A program made the translations under genes and the position numbers. From Candidatus Stackebrandtia faecavium (GTDB lineage Bacteria > Actinomycetota > Actinomycetes > Mycobacteriales > Micromonosporaceae): DNA of 48,811 nucleotides. Numbering within the stretch: the first letter of the stretch is position 1; the number at the start of each line of letters is the position of its first letter. Shown one piece after another: positions 16,207 through 24,028 of the stretch. The DNA lies in contig DXIM01000165.1 of NCBI GenBank assembly GCA_019112895.1, forward strand, positions 1 through 48,811, given 5' to 3'. A model generated the notes under the pieces. The model worked only from the letters and a program-made list of their open reading frames with translations, did not search any database and was not told the origin of the DNA.

Positions 16207-16288
16207 CACAACGCGGGTTATGCATATGACAATCCTGTCTCGCGAATTGGTGCCGTAGCGTCAATGCCGGAAAATTGACCGCGTTGTG
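16207..16288. promoter_or_regulatory. Widely spaced 10-bp inverted repeat between divergent genes
   Basis: CACAACGCGG (16207-16216) and CCGCGTTGTG (16279-16288) are exact reverse complements 62 bp apart, between the start of VOC gene 3 and the hydrolase start. Each arm lies about 50 bp from one of the two start codons. This fits one regulator controlling both directions, or DNA looping. It is inferred only from sequence. Confidence 0.4.
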
Positions 16289-16338
16289 TCAGGCGAACTC
16301 AGCCGTGTGTGCCGGAGATCGCGGTCCGAGAGGAACGT

Positions 16339-17064
16339 ATGGCTGCTGCGCTACCGCTGGTTTTGCTCCACGGGATCCGGTTGACGCACACGATGTGGCA
16401 CGAGCATGTTGCGAAACTCACAAGCCAGCGGCGGGTTGTGCCCATCGACCTGCCCGGCCACGGAGAGCGGGCCGGCCAGAGGTTCACGATGGAGGCAGCG
16501 GCTGACGCTGTCGCGGACACGATCGCCTCCGTCGGCGGGCGTGCGATTGTCGCGGGGATCTCGTTGGGCGGTTATTCGGCGATCGCGGCGGCCCAGCGGC
16601 ATCCCGATGCGGTGGCCGGTGTGGTCGCGTTCAGTTGCACTGCCGTGCCGCACCCACAACGCGCTACCCGGTACCGGATGCTGGCGAAGCTTGCGGGCCG
16701 CCGCGGCGAATTCGTGCAGCGCGGTCTGCTGCGGCTGCGGCTCGGCGCCGAATCGGCGGCGGCCGTGACGGCGGGCGGTCTTCACACCGCGGCCGTCCCC
16801 GATGTCATCACCGCCGTTACCAGCTTCGATGTCCTGCACGCGCTGCGCGCGTACCCGCACAAGGTCTGGTTCATCAACGGCGCCCGGGACAGTTTCCGCG
16901 TCGACGAGGAAACGTTCGTCGAGTCCAGCCGCGACGCGAAGCTGGTGACGGTGCCGCGCGCCGGGCATCTGTTGACGTTGACGCACGGCGAGGTCACGTC
17001 GCGGTTGTTGTCGCAGGCGGCTCGGGCGATCGACGCCGGCGAGCCCTCGACCTCGGCGCCCTGA
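16339..17064 (+). CDS. Alpha/beta hydrolase
   Basis: This 241-residue hydrolase has the full catalytic set: oxyanion segment LLHGIRLTHTMW (9-20), nucleophile Ser75 in GISLGG, probable acid Asp184 in NGARDSF, and His210 in RAGHLLT. Substrate is unknown; the compact cap suggests a small ester, lactone or thioester. ATG 16339 is preferred over GTG 16309 because GAGAGGAA precedes it by about 5 nt. It is divergent from the VOC genes. No signal peptide is present, so it is cytoplasmic. Confidence 0.82.
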   Translation: MAAALPLVLLHGIRLTHTMWHEHVAKLTSQRRVVPIDLPGHGERAGQRFTMEAAADAVADTIASVGGRAIVAGISLGGYSAIAAAQRHPDAVAGVVAFSCTAVPHPQRATRYRMLAKLAGRRGEFVQRGLLRLRLGAESAAAVTAGGLHTAAVPDVITAVTSFDVLHALRAYPHKVWFINGARDSFRVDEETFVESSRDAKLVTVPRAGHLLTLTHGEVTSRLLSQAARAIDAGEPSTSAP

Positions 17065-17153
17065 TCGGCCCCGACCTCAGCGCAGGAATGCCTGCCGCGC
17101 GGATAACGCCATGGGAACGGTGACCGGTTTCCGTGCCGAACGCGGTGCGGCGG

Positions 17154-17678
17154 CTAACCGACCTCGATCGTCAACTCCGCGCGCTGGTCGTCCGCGCCGA
17201 AGGTCGCGACCGCGTCGAATCCCTGGTGTTCGAACTCCTGCACGCACGGTTCCGGCGAGGACAGGCAGGCCGCGATCGCCTCCCCGGAACTGCCGATGTC
17301 CAGCTGGGCCAGCCAGTTCGCGAAAGCGGCGTCGTCGCGTGGGCCCGTCGCGTGAGTGCTGGCTCCCCATGGCAAAGTGGACTGTTCGATGAGGTGCCAT
17401 CCGCTGGGAACGCCGATGTCTTCGATCGCGGTCTTCAGGTTGGCCGTGCGCATGACCGCGATCCCGCCGATGCCGAAAGCGCCCGCCACACAAACCAAAC
17501 AGGCCACGAATCCACAGGTCAGCAGCACAAAGAGTTTCGGATGCGCCGAGCCGCGACCCGCTCGGGGCTTCGTCTTGACTTCGACGTCGACTGCGGTTTC
17601 GGCTTCGCCGTCATCGGACGGTGACGGCATTGGTGCCGCGTCTTCGGTGTTGTCTTCGCGACCTCGCACAGGGCTCAT
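17154..17678 (-). CDS. Membrane-anchored protein of unknown function
   Basis: This 174-residue protein has an acidic, Pro/Ser-rich cytoplasmic N-terminus (1-47), one transmembrane helix (about 49-76) and an extracellular domain of about 95 residues. That domain has two nearby cysteines (ACLSSPEPC) that may form a disulphide. I do not recognise the family. The start is uncertain: ATG 17678 is used because the frame beyond it (to 17723) would overlap the mqnC start on the other strand. It is divergent from mqnC with about 40 bp between starts, so the two promoters must overlap or lie back to back. Confidence 0.6.
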   Translation of the reverse strand: MSPVRGREDNTEDAAPMPSPSDDGEAETAVDVEVKTKPRAGRGSAHPKLFVLLTCGFVACLVCVAGAFGIGGIAVMRTANLKTAIEDIGVPSGWHLIEQSTLPWGASTHATGPRDDAAFANWLAQLDIGSSGEAIAACLSSPEPCVQEFEHQGFDAVATFGADDQRAELTIEVG

Positions 17679-17716
17679 GTTAACTATTGCCGCAATCGCC
17701 ACGTACTCTCGAATAC

Positions 17717-18874
17717 GTGTCAAGCGAGATAGCCGAGATCCTGCAGCGCGGCGCCGACGGCGGGCGCATCAGCACTGACGAAGCGCTGCTGTTGTACACC
17801 AAAGCACCGTTCCACGAGTTGGGCGAGGCGGCCAACGAGGTCCGGAAACGTCGGTATCCCGACGGGATCGTGACTTACCTGATCGACCGCAACATCAACT
17901 ACACGAACGTGTGCGTGACCGCGTGCAAGTTCTGCGCCTTCTACCGCGCGCCGAAGCACTCCGAGGGTTGGAGCCACGACCTGGATGAAGTGTTGCGTCG
18001 CTGCGCGGAGGCCGTGGATCTGGGCGCGACGCAGGTCATGCTTCAGGGTGGCCACCACCCCGATTACGGCGTCGAATATTACGAGGAAATGTTTTCGGCG
18101 GTCACCCGCGATTTCCCGCAGCTGGCGATTCACTCGATCGGCCCGTCCGAGATCGGTCACATGGCGAAGGTGTCGGACGTCAGCATCGAGGAGGCGATCA
18201 AGCGGATCAAAGCCGCGGGCCTCGATTCGATCGCGGGTGCCGGTGCGGAGATGCTGCCTCAGCGTCCGCGCAAAGCCTTGGCGCCGTTGAAGGAGTCGGG
18301 CGAACGCTGGTGCGAGATCATGGAGCTGGCGCATAATCAGGGGCTCGAGTCGACCGCCACGATGATGATGGGCACGGGCGAGACGAACGCCGAACGCATT
18401 GAGCATCTGCGGATGATCAGGGACGTGCACGACCGCACCGGTGGTTTCCGGGCGTTCATCCCGTGGACGTATCAGCCGGAGAACAATAAACTCAAGGGCC
18501 ACACCCAGGCGACCACTATGGAATATCTGCGGATGTTGTCGGTGGCGCGCCTGTATTTCAACGAGATCGCGCACCTGCAGTCGTCGTGGCTGACGACGGG
18601 GAAGGCGGCCGGACAAGTGTCGTTGCACATGGGCGTGGACGACCTCGGTTCGATCATGTTGGAGGAGAACGTGATTTCGTCGGCCGGGGCCCGCCACCGC
18701 TCGAACCTGGCCGAGCTGATCGACATGATCCGTGCCGGCGGCCGGATTCCGGCGCAGCGCAACACCCTGTACGAACACCTGGCCGTGCACTACACCCCCG
18801 ACGATGACCCGACGGATACCCGCGTGCGTTCGCACGTGTCGTCGATCGCGTTGCCGGTCGTCGAGGCGAAGTAA
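17717..18874 (+). CDS. mqnC: Cyclic dehypoxanthinyl futalosine synthase
   Basis: This 385-residue radical-SAM enzyme cyclises dehypoxanthinyl futalosine in menaquinone synthesis. The [4Fe-4S]/SAM motif CxxxCxxC is Cys66, Cys70 and Cys73 (CVTACKFCAFYR). Other family blocks are MLQGGHHPDYGVEYYE, DSIAGAGAEML, TMMMGTGE and FIPWTYQPENN. GTG 17717 has no Shine-Dalgarno, but TACTCT (17704-17709) ends 7 nt upstream. That is the spacing expected for a leaderless transcript, common in actinobacteria. It heads an operon with the amidohydrolase (3-nt gap) and menG. Confidence 0.93.
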   Translation: MSSEIAEILQRGADGGRISTDEALLLYTKAPFHELGEAANEVRKRRYPDGIVTYLIDRNINYTNVCVTACKFCAFYRAPKHSEGWSHDLDEVLRRCAEAVDLGATQVMLQGGHHPDYGVEYYEEMFSAVTRDFPQLAIHSIGPSEIGHMAKVSDVSIEEAIKRIKAAGLDSIAGAGAEMLPQRPRKALAPLKESGERWCEIMELAHNQGLESTATMMMGTGETNAERIEHLRMIRDVHDRTGGFRAFIPWTYQPENNKLKGHTQATTMEYLRMLSVARLYFNEIAHLQSSWLTTGKAAGQVSLHMGVDDLGSIMLEENVISSAGARHRSNLAELIDMIRAGGRIPAQRNTLYEHLAVHYTPDDDPTDTRVRSHVSSIALPVVEAK

Positions 18875-18877
18875 CGG

Positions 18878-20113
18878 GTGGAGATTTATCGTGCCGCGAC
18901 GGTGCTGCCCATTAGTGGGCCACCGATTCGTGACGGCGCCGTCGCGGTCGATGACGCCACGATCGTGGCGGTTGGTCATGTTCGTCACATGCCGCCCGGG
19001 CGCGTGATCGACGCCGGACCGCTGCTGATGCCCGGCCTGGTGAACGCCCATACTCACCTGTGTTACTCGGCCTATGCGGACCACTACGCGAACGGTAAGT
19101 CCTTCTTCGAATGGATCCAGGACTTCGCGATTCGCAACGCCACGATGACGCAACAGGATTGGCGGGCTTCGGCACGCGAGGGGGTCTCCCAGTCGCTGCG
19201 GGCAGGCGTCACCGCGGTCGCCGATGTTGTTACACCGCCGGATGCGCTACCGGAGCTGCTGGATTCGGGGCTTTCCGGTTCCTTCTACTTCGAAGCCTGC
19301 TATATCGACACTCCGCGGTGGAAAGAGGAACGCGACGCTTTCCTCGCCGTCGTCGATGGCATCCTCTCCCGTCCGCCCGGTGACGGCTGGACGCTGGGCA
19401 TCAGCCCCCACACTCTCTACACCTTGGGGACCGCCGTCGGGCAGGACCTCGGGCGCATCGCGCGCGAACGCGGACTGCGGCTCCATCCGCACCTGGCCGA
19501 GACGGTGCACGAAGACGCTTACGTCCGCGCGGGCGAGGGCGCCTTCAGCGACGTCGTCGATACCGCCTTCGAGTTGCTCGACGGTGGTTGTGGCGCATCG
19601 CCGGCCGTCGAAATGGACCGTTGGGGACTGCTCGGCGCCGATTCGCACGTGGCGCACGGCGTCCATCTCGACGTCGCCGACCGTGCACTGCTGCGCGACC
19701 GCGGTACCGCAGTCGCTCTGTGTCCACGCTCCAACGACCGGCTTGGCGCGGGGGAGGCGCCCGTCGCCGCGTACCGCGCCGAACGGCATCCGGTAGCGGT
19801 CGGTACCGATTCGCGCGCTTCTGCGCCGGACCTCGATGTGGCGGCGGAGTTGCCCGTGCTGCGCGACCTCGCCGTGAAACAGGGCGACGCTGGCGACGGC
19901 CTGGATGAATGGCTCGTGCGCGCCGCCACTCAAGGCGGAGCGGTGGCGATGGGCCGACGCGATTTCGGTGTGCTGGAGCCGGGGACGCGTGCCAACCTCG
20001 CGGCTTTCGACGTCGACGCCGGAACCGACCCTTACGCGGCGATGGTCGACGCGGCGGGCGGCGCATGTGTCGCGACTGTGCTGGGCGGCCGCGCATGGTT
20101 CCACGACGAATGA
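18878..20113 (+). CDS. Amidohydrolase-superfamily deaminase, probable aminofutalosine deaminase
   Basis: This 411-residue metal-dependent hydrolase of the ATZ/TRZ type probably converts 6-amino-6-deoxyfutalosine to futalosine. Metal and catalytic motifs are visible: HTH (58-60), His205 in HPHLAE, His260 and His263 in VAHGVHLD, and Asp311 in GTDS. GTG 18878 lies 3 nt after the mqnC stop. The placement between mqnC and menG is the main reason for the substrate assignment; the motifs alone would also fit other aminohydrolases such as guanine or S-adenosylhomocysteine deaminases. The acidic ligand Asp311 and the HxH are intact, so the enzyme should be active. Confidence 0.8.
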   Translation: MEIYRAATVLPISGPPIRDGAVAVDDATIVAVGHVRHMPPGRVIDAGPLLMPGLVNAHTHLCYSAYADHYANGKSFFEWIQDFAIRNATMTQQDWRASAREGVSQSLRAGVTAVADVVTPPDALPELLDSGLSGSFYFEACYIDTPRWKEERDAFLAVVDGILSRPPGDGWTLGISPHTLYTLGTAVGQDLGRIARERGLRLHPHLAETVHEDAYVRAGEGAFSDVVDTAFELLDGGCGASPAVEMDRWGLLGADSHVAHGVHLDVADRALLRDRGTAVALCPRSNDRLGAGEAPVAAYRAERHPVAVGTDSRASAPDLDVAAELPVLRDLAVKQGDAGDGLDEWLVRAATQGGAVAMGRRDFGVLEPGTRANLAAFDVDAGTDPYAAMVDAAGGACVATVLGGRAWFHDE

Positions 20114-20165
20114 TTCCCGCGGTGGCTGCCCCGTGAGCCGTACGTGTCGCCTGTGCAAGGCTTGA
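20110..20165 (+). other. Two relayed mini-ORFs between the amidohydrolase gene and menG
   Basis: ATG 20110 overlaps the amidohydrolase stop (ATGA) and reads 8 codons to TGA 20134-20136. GTG 20133 overlaps that stop (GTGA) and reads 10 codons to TGA 20163-20165, 4 nt before the menG ATG. Together they bridge a 56-nt gap in two steps. Neither peptide looks functional. The second frame's end contains the AAGG ribosome site of menG. Confidence 0.3.
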
Positions 20166-20169
20166 CGCC

Positions 20170-20862
20170 ATGAGTCGCGCATCGCTAGACAAGGACCCCG
20201 ACGAGATCGCTGAGATGTTCGACGGGGTCGCCAAACGCTACGACCGCATGAACACCTTGATGTCGCTGGGGATGGACCGGTATTGGCGGCGAGAGACACG
20301 CAAAGCCCTTGGATTGGCGCCGGGAGACAAGTGTCTCGACCTCGGGGCCGGGTCCGGTGTGTCCACGGAGGAGCTGGCGCGTTCGGGGGCGTGGGTCGCG
20401 GGCGTCGACCTGTCGTTGGGCATGCTCGCGGTAGGTAAAGACCGTGATGTTCCCCTCATCGCCGGCGACGTCACGGCGTTGCCGTTTCCCGATGAGACCT
20501 TCGATGCCGTGACGATCTCGATGGCCATCCGCAATGTGCAGGACCTCGCGGGAGGTCTGGCCGAGATGTATCGGGTCCTCAAACCGGGTGGCCGACTGGC
20601 GATCCTCGAATTCTCGACGCCGACTTGGCGTCCGTTCCGGACCGTGTACATGGAGTACGTCATGCGTGGGTTCCCGGTGCTGGCGAAGGCACTGTCGTCG
20701 AACCCGGACGCTTACGTGTATCTCGCCGAATCGGTGCGCGCCTGGCCGGATCAGGCGGCGTTCGCCCGTTGGGTGCAGGACGCCGGATTCGCCAAGGTGG
20801 CGTGGCGAAACTTCGCCGGGGGAGCGGTCGCGCTGCATCGGGGTTTCAAACCGGCGCCCTAG
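20170..20862 (+). CDS. menG: Demethylmenaquinone methyltransferase
   Basis: This 230-residue SAM-dependent UbiE/MenG methyltransferase performs the last step of menaquinone ring synthesis. The N-terminal family signature is [23 protein letters not shown] motif I is CLDLGAGSG (55-63), and [20 protein letters not shown] and [18 protein letters not shown] are typical. Length is normal. ATG 20170 follows AAGG by 9 nt. It is the third gene of the mqnC operon and is followed by a hairpin terminator. The gene is also called ubiE; menG is used because all quinone genes here are for menaquinone. Confidence 0.93.
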   Translation: MSRASLDKDPDEIAEMFDGVAKRYDRMNTLMSLGMDRYWRRETRKALGLAPGDKCLDLGAGSGVSTEELARSGAWVAGVDLSLGMLAVGKDRDVPLIAGDVTALPFPDETFDAVTISMAIRNVQDLAGGLAEMYRVLKPGGRLAILEFSTPTWRPFRTVYMEYVMRGFPVLAKALSSNPDAYVYLAESVRAWPDQAAFARWVQDAGFAKVAWRNFAGGAVALHRGFKPAP

Positions 20863-20875
20863 CTTCCGCGCACGA

Positions 20876-20910
20876 ACGGCCGCCTCCCGCAGTGGGGGAG
20901 ACGGCCGTTT
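20876..20910. terminator. Hairpin terminator between menG and the TM2 gene
   Basis: ACGGCCG-C-CTCCC (20876-20888) pairs with GGGAG-A-CGGCCGT (about 20896-20908), with one internal mismatch and a short loop, followed by TTT. It lies between convergent genes and is roughly symmetric, so it may serve both strands. The U-tract is short. Confidence 0.65.
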
Positions 20911-20922
20911 CGCGTGAACGTC

Positions 20923-21369
20923 TTAGTTACTTCGAAGTATTTTGCCGTCCGAGTCGGTCTGATCGCTGCCGACGAGGATCATGATGCCGTCGATGAGCGG
21001 CCATATCGCACCGAGCCCACATGTCAGCCATGTAGCCGCGATCTGCCCGATCGCCATGCCGACGTGCCCGGTGTAGAAACGACCGACCCCGAAGCTGCCC
21101 AGCAGGAGCTGGAGGAGTCCGGCGACCATTTTCGACTTGTCCGACAGCGGCCTGCCGTACTGGTCGACGTTCGGGTTCTGGAATCCGGGCTGTTGAAAGC
21201 CCGGCTGTTGCCCGTAACCGGGCTGCTGACCGTATCCAGGCTGTTGCCCGTAACCGGGTTGCTGCCCATAACCCGGTTGCTGGCCGTAACCGGGTTGCCC
21301 GTATCCCGGCTGCTGGCCGAGATTAGGGTCCTGCGGGTCGTATCCGGGTTGCTGTGGTGGGTATGACAT
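20923..21369 (-). CDS. TM2-domain membrane protein with Gln-Pro-Gly-Tyr repeat tail
   Basis: This 148-residue protein has a low-complexity N-terminus (about 1-70) built from repeats of QQPGYGQ. It is followed by a TM2 domain (about 79-132) with two membrane helices separated by a [16 protein letters not shown] turn. TM2 proteins are common in actinobacteria; their function is mostly unknown. The Pro/Gly/Tyr/Gln tail resembles disordered, self-associating segments seen in other actinobacterial membrane proteins. ATG 21369 has GGAAG just upstream; the longer frame to 21402 adds 11 unlikely residues. It is divergent from the quinone reductase/nuo operon and may share its regulatory region. Confidence 0.82.
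   Translation of the reverse strand: MSYPPQQPGYDPQDPNLGQQPGYGQPGYGQQPGYGQQPGYGQQPGYGQQPGYGQQPGFQQPGFQNPNVDQYGRPLSDKSKMVAGLLQLLLGSFGVGRFYTGHVGMAIGQIAATWLTCGLGAIWPLIDGIMILVGSDQTDSDGKILRSN
21181..21315 (-). repeat. In-frame 21-bp tandem repeat encoding QQPGYGQ units
   Basis: Five to six imperfect 21-bp units inside the TM2 gene encode residues about 19-63. Copies differ mainly at third codon positions and at a few Gly-Phe variants at the end. This suggests older duplications under protein-level selection. One shorter unit (PGYGQ) breaks the period. Confidence 0.7.
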
Positions 21370-21466
21370 GTGCTTCCATTCGTGCGTATGAGAGCGTGGC
21401 ACCCGTTAGGCGTGACGCCGGACCAAGCGTAATAGATAGGTGCGACCAAACGCGCAGCCCATGGAG

Positions 21467-21484
21467 ACTTAGGTTTGCCTAAGT
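21467..21484. promoter_or_regulatory. Iron-box-like palindrome upstream of the nuo operon
   Basis: ACTTAGG-TTTG-CCTAAGT is a perfect 7-bp-arm palindrome between the TM2 gene and the Rex site. Its left part (TTAGGTT) matches half of the known DtxR/IdeR iron box, but the right half does not continue the consensus. It lies 98 bp from the TM2 start and 137 bp from the quinone reductase start. Confidence 0.4.
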
Positions 21485-21530
21485 GCTGATGGCTCTTCTG
21501 GGAGGTCCTAGACTGCACACTAAAAGACCC

Positions 21531-21548
21531 TTGTGAATGCCTTCACAA
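21531..21548 (+). promoter_or_regulatory. Rex redox-repressor operator (ROP)
   Basis: TTGTGAA-TGCC-TTCACAA matches the Rex operator consensus exactly: 7-bp arms with a 4-bp centre. Rex binds such sites when NAD+ is high and releases them when NADH rises. The site overlaps the probable -35 of the operon that starts at 21621, so bound Rex would block transcription. Rex is known to control nuo in Streptomyces, which fits. The rex gene itself is not in the window. Confidence 0.9.
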
Positions 21549-21570
21549 ACCTCATATGCTTCGTTACATA
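21542..21570 (+). promoter_or_regulatory. Probable promoter of the quinone reductase-nuo operon
   Basis: TTCACA (21542-21547) is one base from the -35 consensus. It is followed after 17 nt by TACATA (21565-21570) as a weak -10. The -35 is the right arm of the Rex operator. A 12-bp palindrome, CGTTACATAACG (21562-21573), covers the -10 and might bind a second regulator. Confidence 0.6.
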
Positions 21571-21620
21571 ACGCGGTACGACATAAACCACTCAGCAATT
21601 ATTAGCACCGTGAGGACACC

Positions 21621-22907
21621 GTGCCCAGCAGTCTTCAACAGTCCATGGACGCCGACGTCATCGTCGTCGGCGCAGGACCAGGCGGGTCGGCGGCGGCATA
21701 CCATCTAGCCGGCCACGGCCTGGACGTTCTCCTACTCGAAAAGACCGAGTTCCCTCGGGAGAAGGTCTGCGGTGATGGCCTGACCCCGAAATCGGTGCAG
21801 CAGCTCATCCGCATGGGTATCGACACCAGCCCCGCCAACGGTTGGCGACACAACAAGGGTCTGCGGGTGGTCGCCGGGGAAACGCAACTCACTCTCGACT
21901 GGCCCAGCCTCGATGCGTACCCCAACTACGGCCTCACCCGTACGCGACTCGATTTCGACGACATGCTTGCCCAGCAGGCCGCGTCGGCGGGAGCCCGACT
22001 GCGCACCGGCGTCAACGTGACGGCGCCGATCTTCGACCGCGCCGGGCGCGTATGCGGCGTCGAGGCCAAGATCGGTCGCGATAAGGAACCGGGTGAATTC
22101 CGCGCGCCGCTGGTGGTGGCCGCCGACGGCGTCTCCGGCCGTCTCGCGCTCGCGATGGGCATCAATAAGCGCGACGATCGCCCACTTGGTGTGGCCGTGC
22201 GCCGCTACTACTACAGTGCCGAGAAGCACGACGACGACTACCTGGAATCGTGGCTGCAACTGCGCAGCGCCAGCGACCCGGACACGCTTCTGCCTGGGTA
22301 CGGCTGGATTTTCGGCCTCGGTGACGGTCGAGTCAACGTCGGATTGGGTGTATTGAACTCGTCGGGAGCGTTTGGTAAGACCAACTACCGGAAACTCCTG
22401 AACGAGTGGTTGACGACGACTCCCGAGGAATGGGGAATGCGTGATGAATCGAACGCTGACGGCCCCATTCGGGGTGCCGGTTTGCCGATGGGATTCAACC
22501 GGGTTCCGCATTACACGCGGGGTCTGCTGCTCGTCGGGGATTCCGGCGGCATGGTGAACCCGTTCAACGGCGAAGGCATCGCGTACGCGATGGAGTCGGG
22601 CGAAGTGGCGGCGCAGTTCGCCGCGGACGCCCTGACGAAGCCGGCCGGTCCACAGCGCGAAGCAGTGCTGCGCGGTTACCCGCGCGAGCTGTCGCAACGC
22701 TTCGGCGGTTACTACCGGTTGGGCGGGACATTCGTCAAACTCATCGGCAACCCCACCGTCATGAAGCTCTGCACGCAGTACGGCTTGAAGAGCCCGCTGC
22801 TGATGCGGTTTGTCTTGAAACTTCTGGCGAACCTCACCGAAGAGCGCGGTGGGGATGCCATGGACAGGGTCATCAACGGACTGTCAAAGGCGGCGCCAGC
22901 CGTATGA
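21621..22907 (+). CDS. Geranylgeranyl-reductase-family flavoprotein, probable menaquinone reductase (MenJ-like)
   Basis: This 428-residue FAD-dependent oxidoreductase probably saturates one isoprene unit of the menaquinone side chain, as MenJ does in mycobacteria. The FAD-binding motif is VVGAGPGGSAAAYHLA (15-30), and the family motifs FPREKVCGDGLTP and LLLVGDSGGMVNPFNGEGIAYAMESG are intact. The C-terminal part has hydrophobic helices suitable for membrane contact. GTG 21621 follows GAGG by 5 nt. It is the first gene downstream of the Rex site and is linked to nuoA through an 18-codon mini-frame, so quinone tailoring and complex I should be expressed together. Confidence 0.88.
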   Translation: MPSSLQQSMDADVIVVGAGPGGSAAAYHLAGHGLDVLLLEKTEFPREKVCGDGLTPKSVQQLIRMGIDTSPANGWRHNKGLRVVAGETQLTLDWPSLDAYPNYGLTRTRLDFDDMLAQQAASAGARLRTGVNVTAPIFDRAGRVCGVEAKIGRDKEPGEFRAPLVVAADGVSGRLALAMGINKRDDRPLGVAVRRYYYSAEKHDDDYLESWLQLRSASDPDTLLPGYGWIFGLGDGRVNVGLGVLNSSGAFGKTNYRKLLNEWLTTTPEEWGMRDESNADGPIRGAGLPMGFNRVPHYTRGLLLVGDSGGMVNPFNGEGIAYAMESGEVAAQFAADALTKPAGPQREAVLRGYPRELSQRFGGYYRLGGTFVKLIGNPTVMKLCTQYGLKSPLLMRFVLKLLANLTEERGGDAMDRVINGLSKAAPAV

Positions 22908-22960
22908 TCTCCGACCGACCACTAAGGGTGACAATTATGGGCACTGTAGGTAGGCGTTAG
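22904..22960 (+). other. Bridging mini-ORF between the reductase gene and nuoA (18 codons)
   Basis: ATG 22904 overlaps the upstream stop as ATGA. The frame is open for 18 codons and stops at TAG 22958-22960, 2 nt before the nuoA ATG. The peptide starts MISDRPLRVT, with no known homologue to my knowledge. It is one of seven such frames in this operon. Confidence 0.35.
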
Positions 22961-22962
22961 CG

Positions 22963-23322
22963 ATGGAACTTTACGTACCGATCGTTGTGTTGTTTGCGAT
23001 CGCTGCGGCGTTCGCGGTGTTTTCGGTGGCGATCGCACCACTTGTCGGCCCGAGGCGTGCCAACGCCGCCAAAGCGCAGCCGTACGAGTGCGGTATCGAA
23101 CCACCACCGCCCACCCCCGGCGGCAGCAAGTTCCCGATCAAGTTCTACTTGACGGCGATGATCTTCATCATTTTCGATATCGAGATCATTTTCCTGTATC
23201 CGTGGGCGGTCGCCTTCGACTCCCTCGGTCTGTTCGGTTATGTCGAGATGGTGTTGTTCATCATCACGGTCTTCATCGCCTACATCTATGTGTGGCGGCG
23301 CGGTGGATTGGAATGGGATTAG
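22963..23322 (+). CDS. nuoA: NADH-quinone oxidoreductase subunit A
   Basis: This 119-residue membrane subunit of complex I has three transmembrane helices and lies at the junction of the two arms. Family features are the loop with [14 protein letters not shown] and [24 protein letters not shown], including the conserved acidic [11 protein letters not shown]. Length is normal. It is followed by nuoB after 2 nt. Confidence 0.95.
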   Translation: MELYVPIVVLFAIAAAFAVFSVAIAPLVGPRRANAAKAQPYECGIEPPPPTPGGSKFPIKFYLTAMIFIIFDIEIIFLYPWAVAFDSLGLFGYVEMVLFIITVFIAYIYVWRRGGLEWD

Positions 23323-23324
23323 AC

Positions 23325-23975
23325 ATGGGTATTGAAGAAAAACTGCCCAGCGGTGTCTTGCTGACCACGGTCGAGGCGCTAGCGAACTGGACCCGTAAAG
23401 CATCGCTGTGGCCCGCCACCTTCGGTCTCGCGTGCTGCGCCATCGAGATGATGACGACCGGTGCGGCCCGATACGACTCCGGCCGAATGGGCATGGAGGT
23501 GTTCCGCCCGTCGCCGCGTCAGGCAGACCTCATGATCGTGGCCGGTCGCGTATCGCAGAAGATGGCGCCGGTCCTGCGTCAGATCTACGACCAGATGCCG
23601 GAACCGAAATGGGTCCTGTCGATGGGCGTGTGCGCCACCTCCGGCGGCATGTTCAACAACTACGCGATCGTGCAGGGCGTCGACCACGTCGTGCCCGTCG
23701 ACATCTATCTGCCCGGGTGCCCGCCGCGGCCGGAGATGCTGCTGGACACGATCCTGCGTCTGCACGACAAGATCCTGCACGAGCCGCTGGGTGATAAGCG
23801 CCGCGAGCAGCAGGAAGCCAAGGAACCGCCTCTGGTCAAGCCGGGCGAGATGCCGTCGAGCTACTTCTTCAACAAAAAGAAGAAGAAGCAGTGGCTGGAA
23901 GCTGCCAAGACCGGCACGACCGAACAGTTGCGCATCAAGAACTGGATGGCCGAACGCGGCGTGAAGGTGGATTGA
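23325..23975 (+). CDS. nuoB: NADH-quinone oxidoreductase subunit B
   Basis: This 216-residue peripheral-arm subunit carries the terminal [4Fe-4S] cluster N2 that reduces menaquinone. Ligands are the tandem cysteines in [10 protein letters not shown], the cysteine in MGVCATSGG and that in [11 protein letters not shown] 23325 is preferred over ATG 23313 because [10 protein letters not shown] matches the usual actinobacterial N-terminus. A lysine-rich C-terminal extension (about 165-216, KKKKKQW) is typical of actinobacterial NuoB. Confidence 0.95.
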   Translation: MGIEEKLPSGVLLTTVEALANWTRKASLWPATFGLACCAIEMMTTGAARYDSGRMGMEVFRPSPRQADLMIVAGRVSQKMAPVLRQIYDQMPEPKWVLSMGVCATSGGMFNNYAIVQGVDHVVPVDIYLPGCPPRPEMLLDTILRLHDKILHEPLGDKRREQQEAKEPPLVKPGEMPSSYFFNKKKKKQWLEAAKTGTTEQLRIKNWMAERGVKVD

Positions 23976-24028
23976 TCAGCATGTCTTGTTTCTTCCCGCG
24001 CATTTCGAGCCCACGAGGTGAATCATGA
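23972..24028 (+). other. Bridging mini-ORF between nuoB and nuoC (15-18 codons)
   Basis: Starting from TTG 23972 (overlapping the nuoB stop as TTGA) or ATG 23981, the frame is open to TGA 24026-24028, which overlaps the nuoC ATG as ATGA. AAGGTGG at 23964-23970 could serve as ribosome site. The peptide contains CFFPRISSPRG; no function is apparent. Confidence 0.33.

Noticed and set aside
21181-21315. 21-bp tandem repeat as a non-coding minisatellite
   Set aside because: It is in frame within the TM2 gene, and most differences between copies are synonymous.
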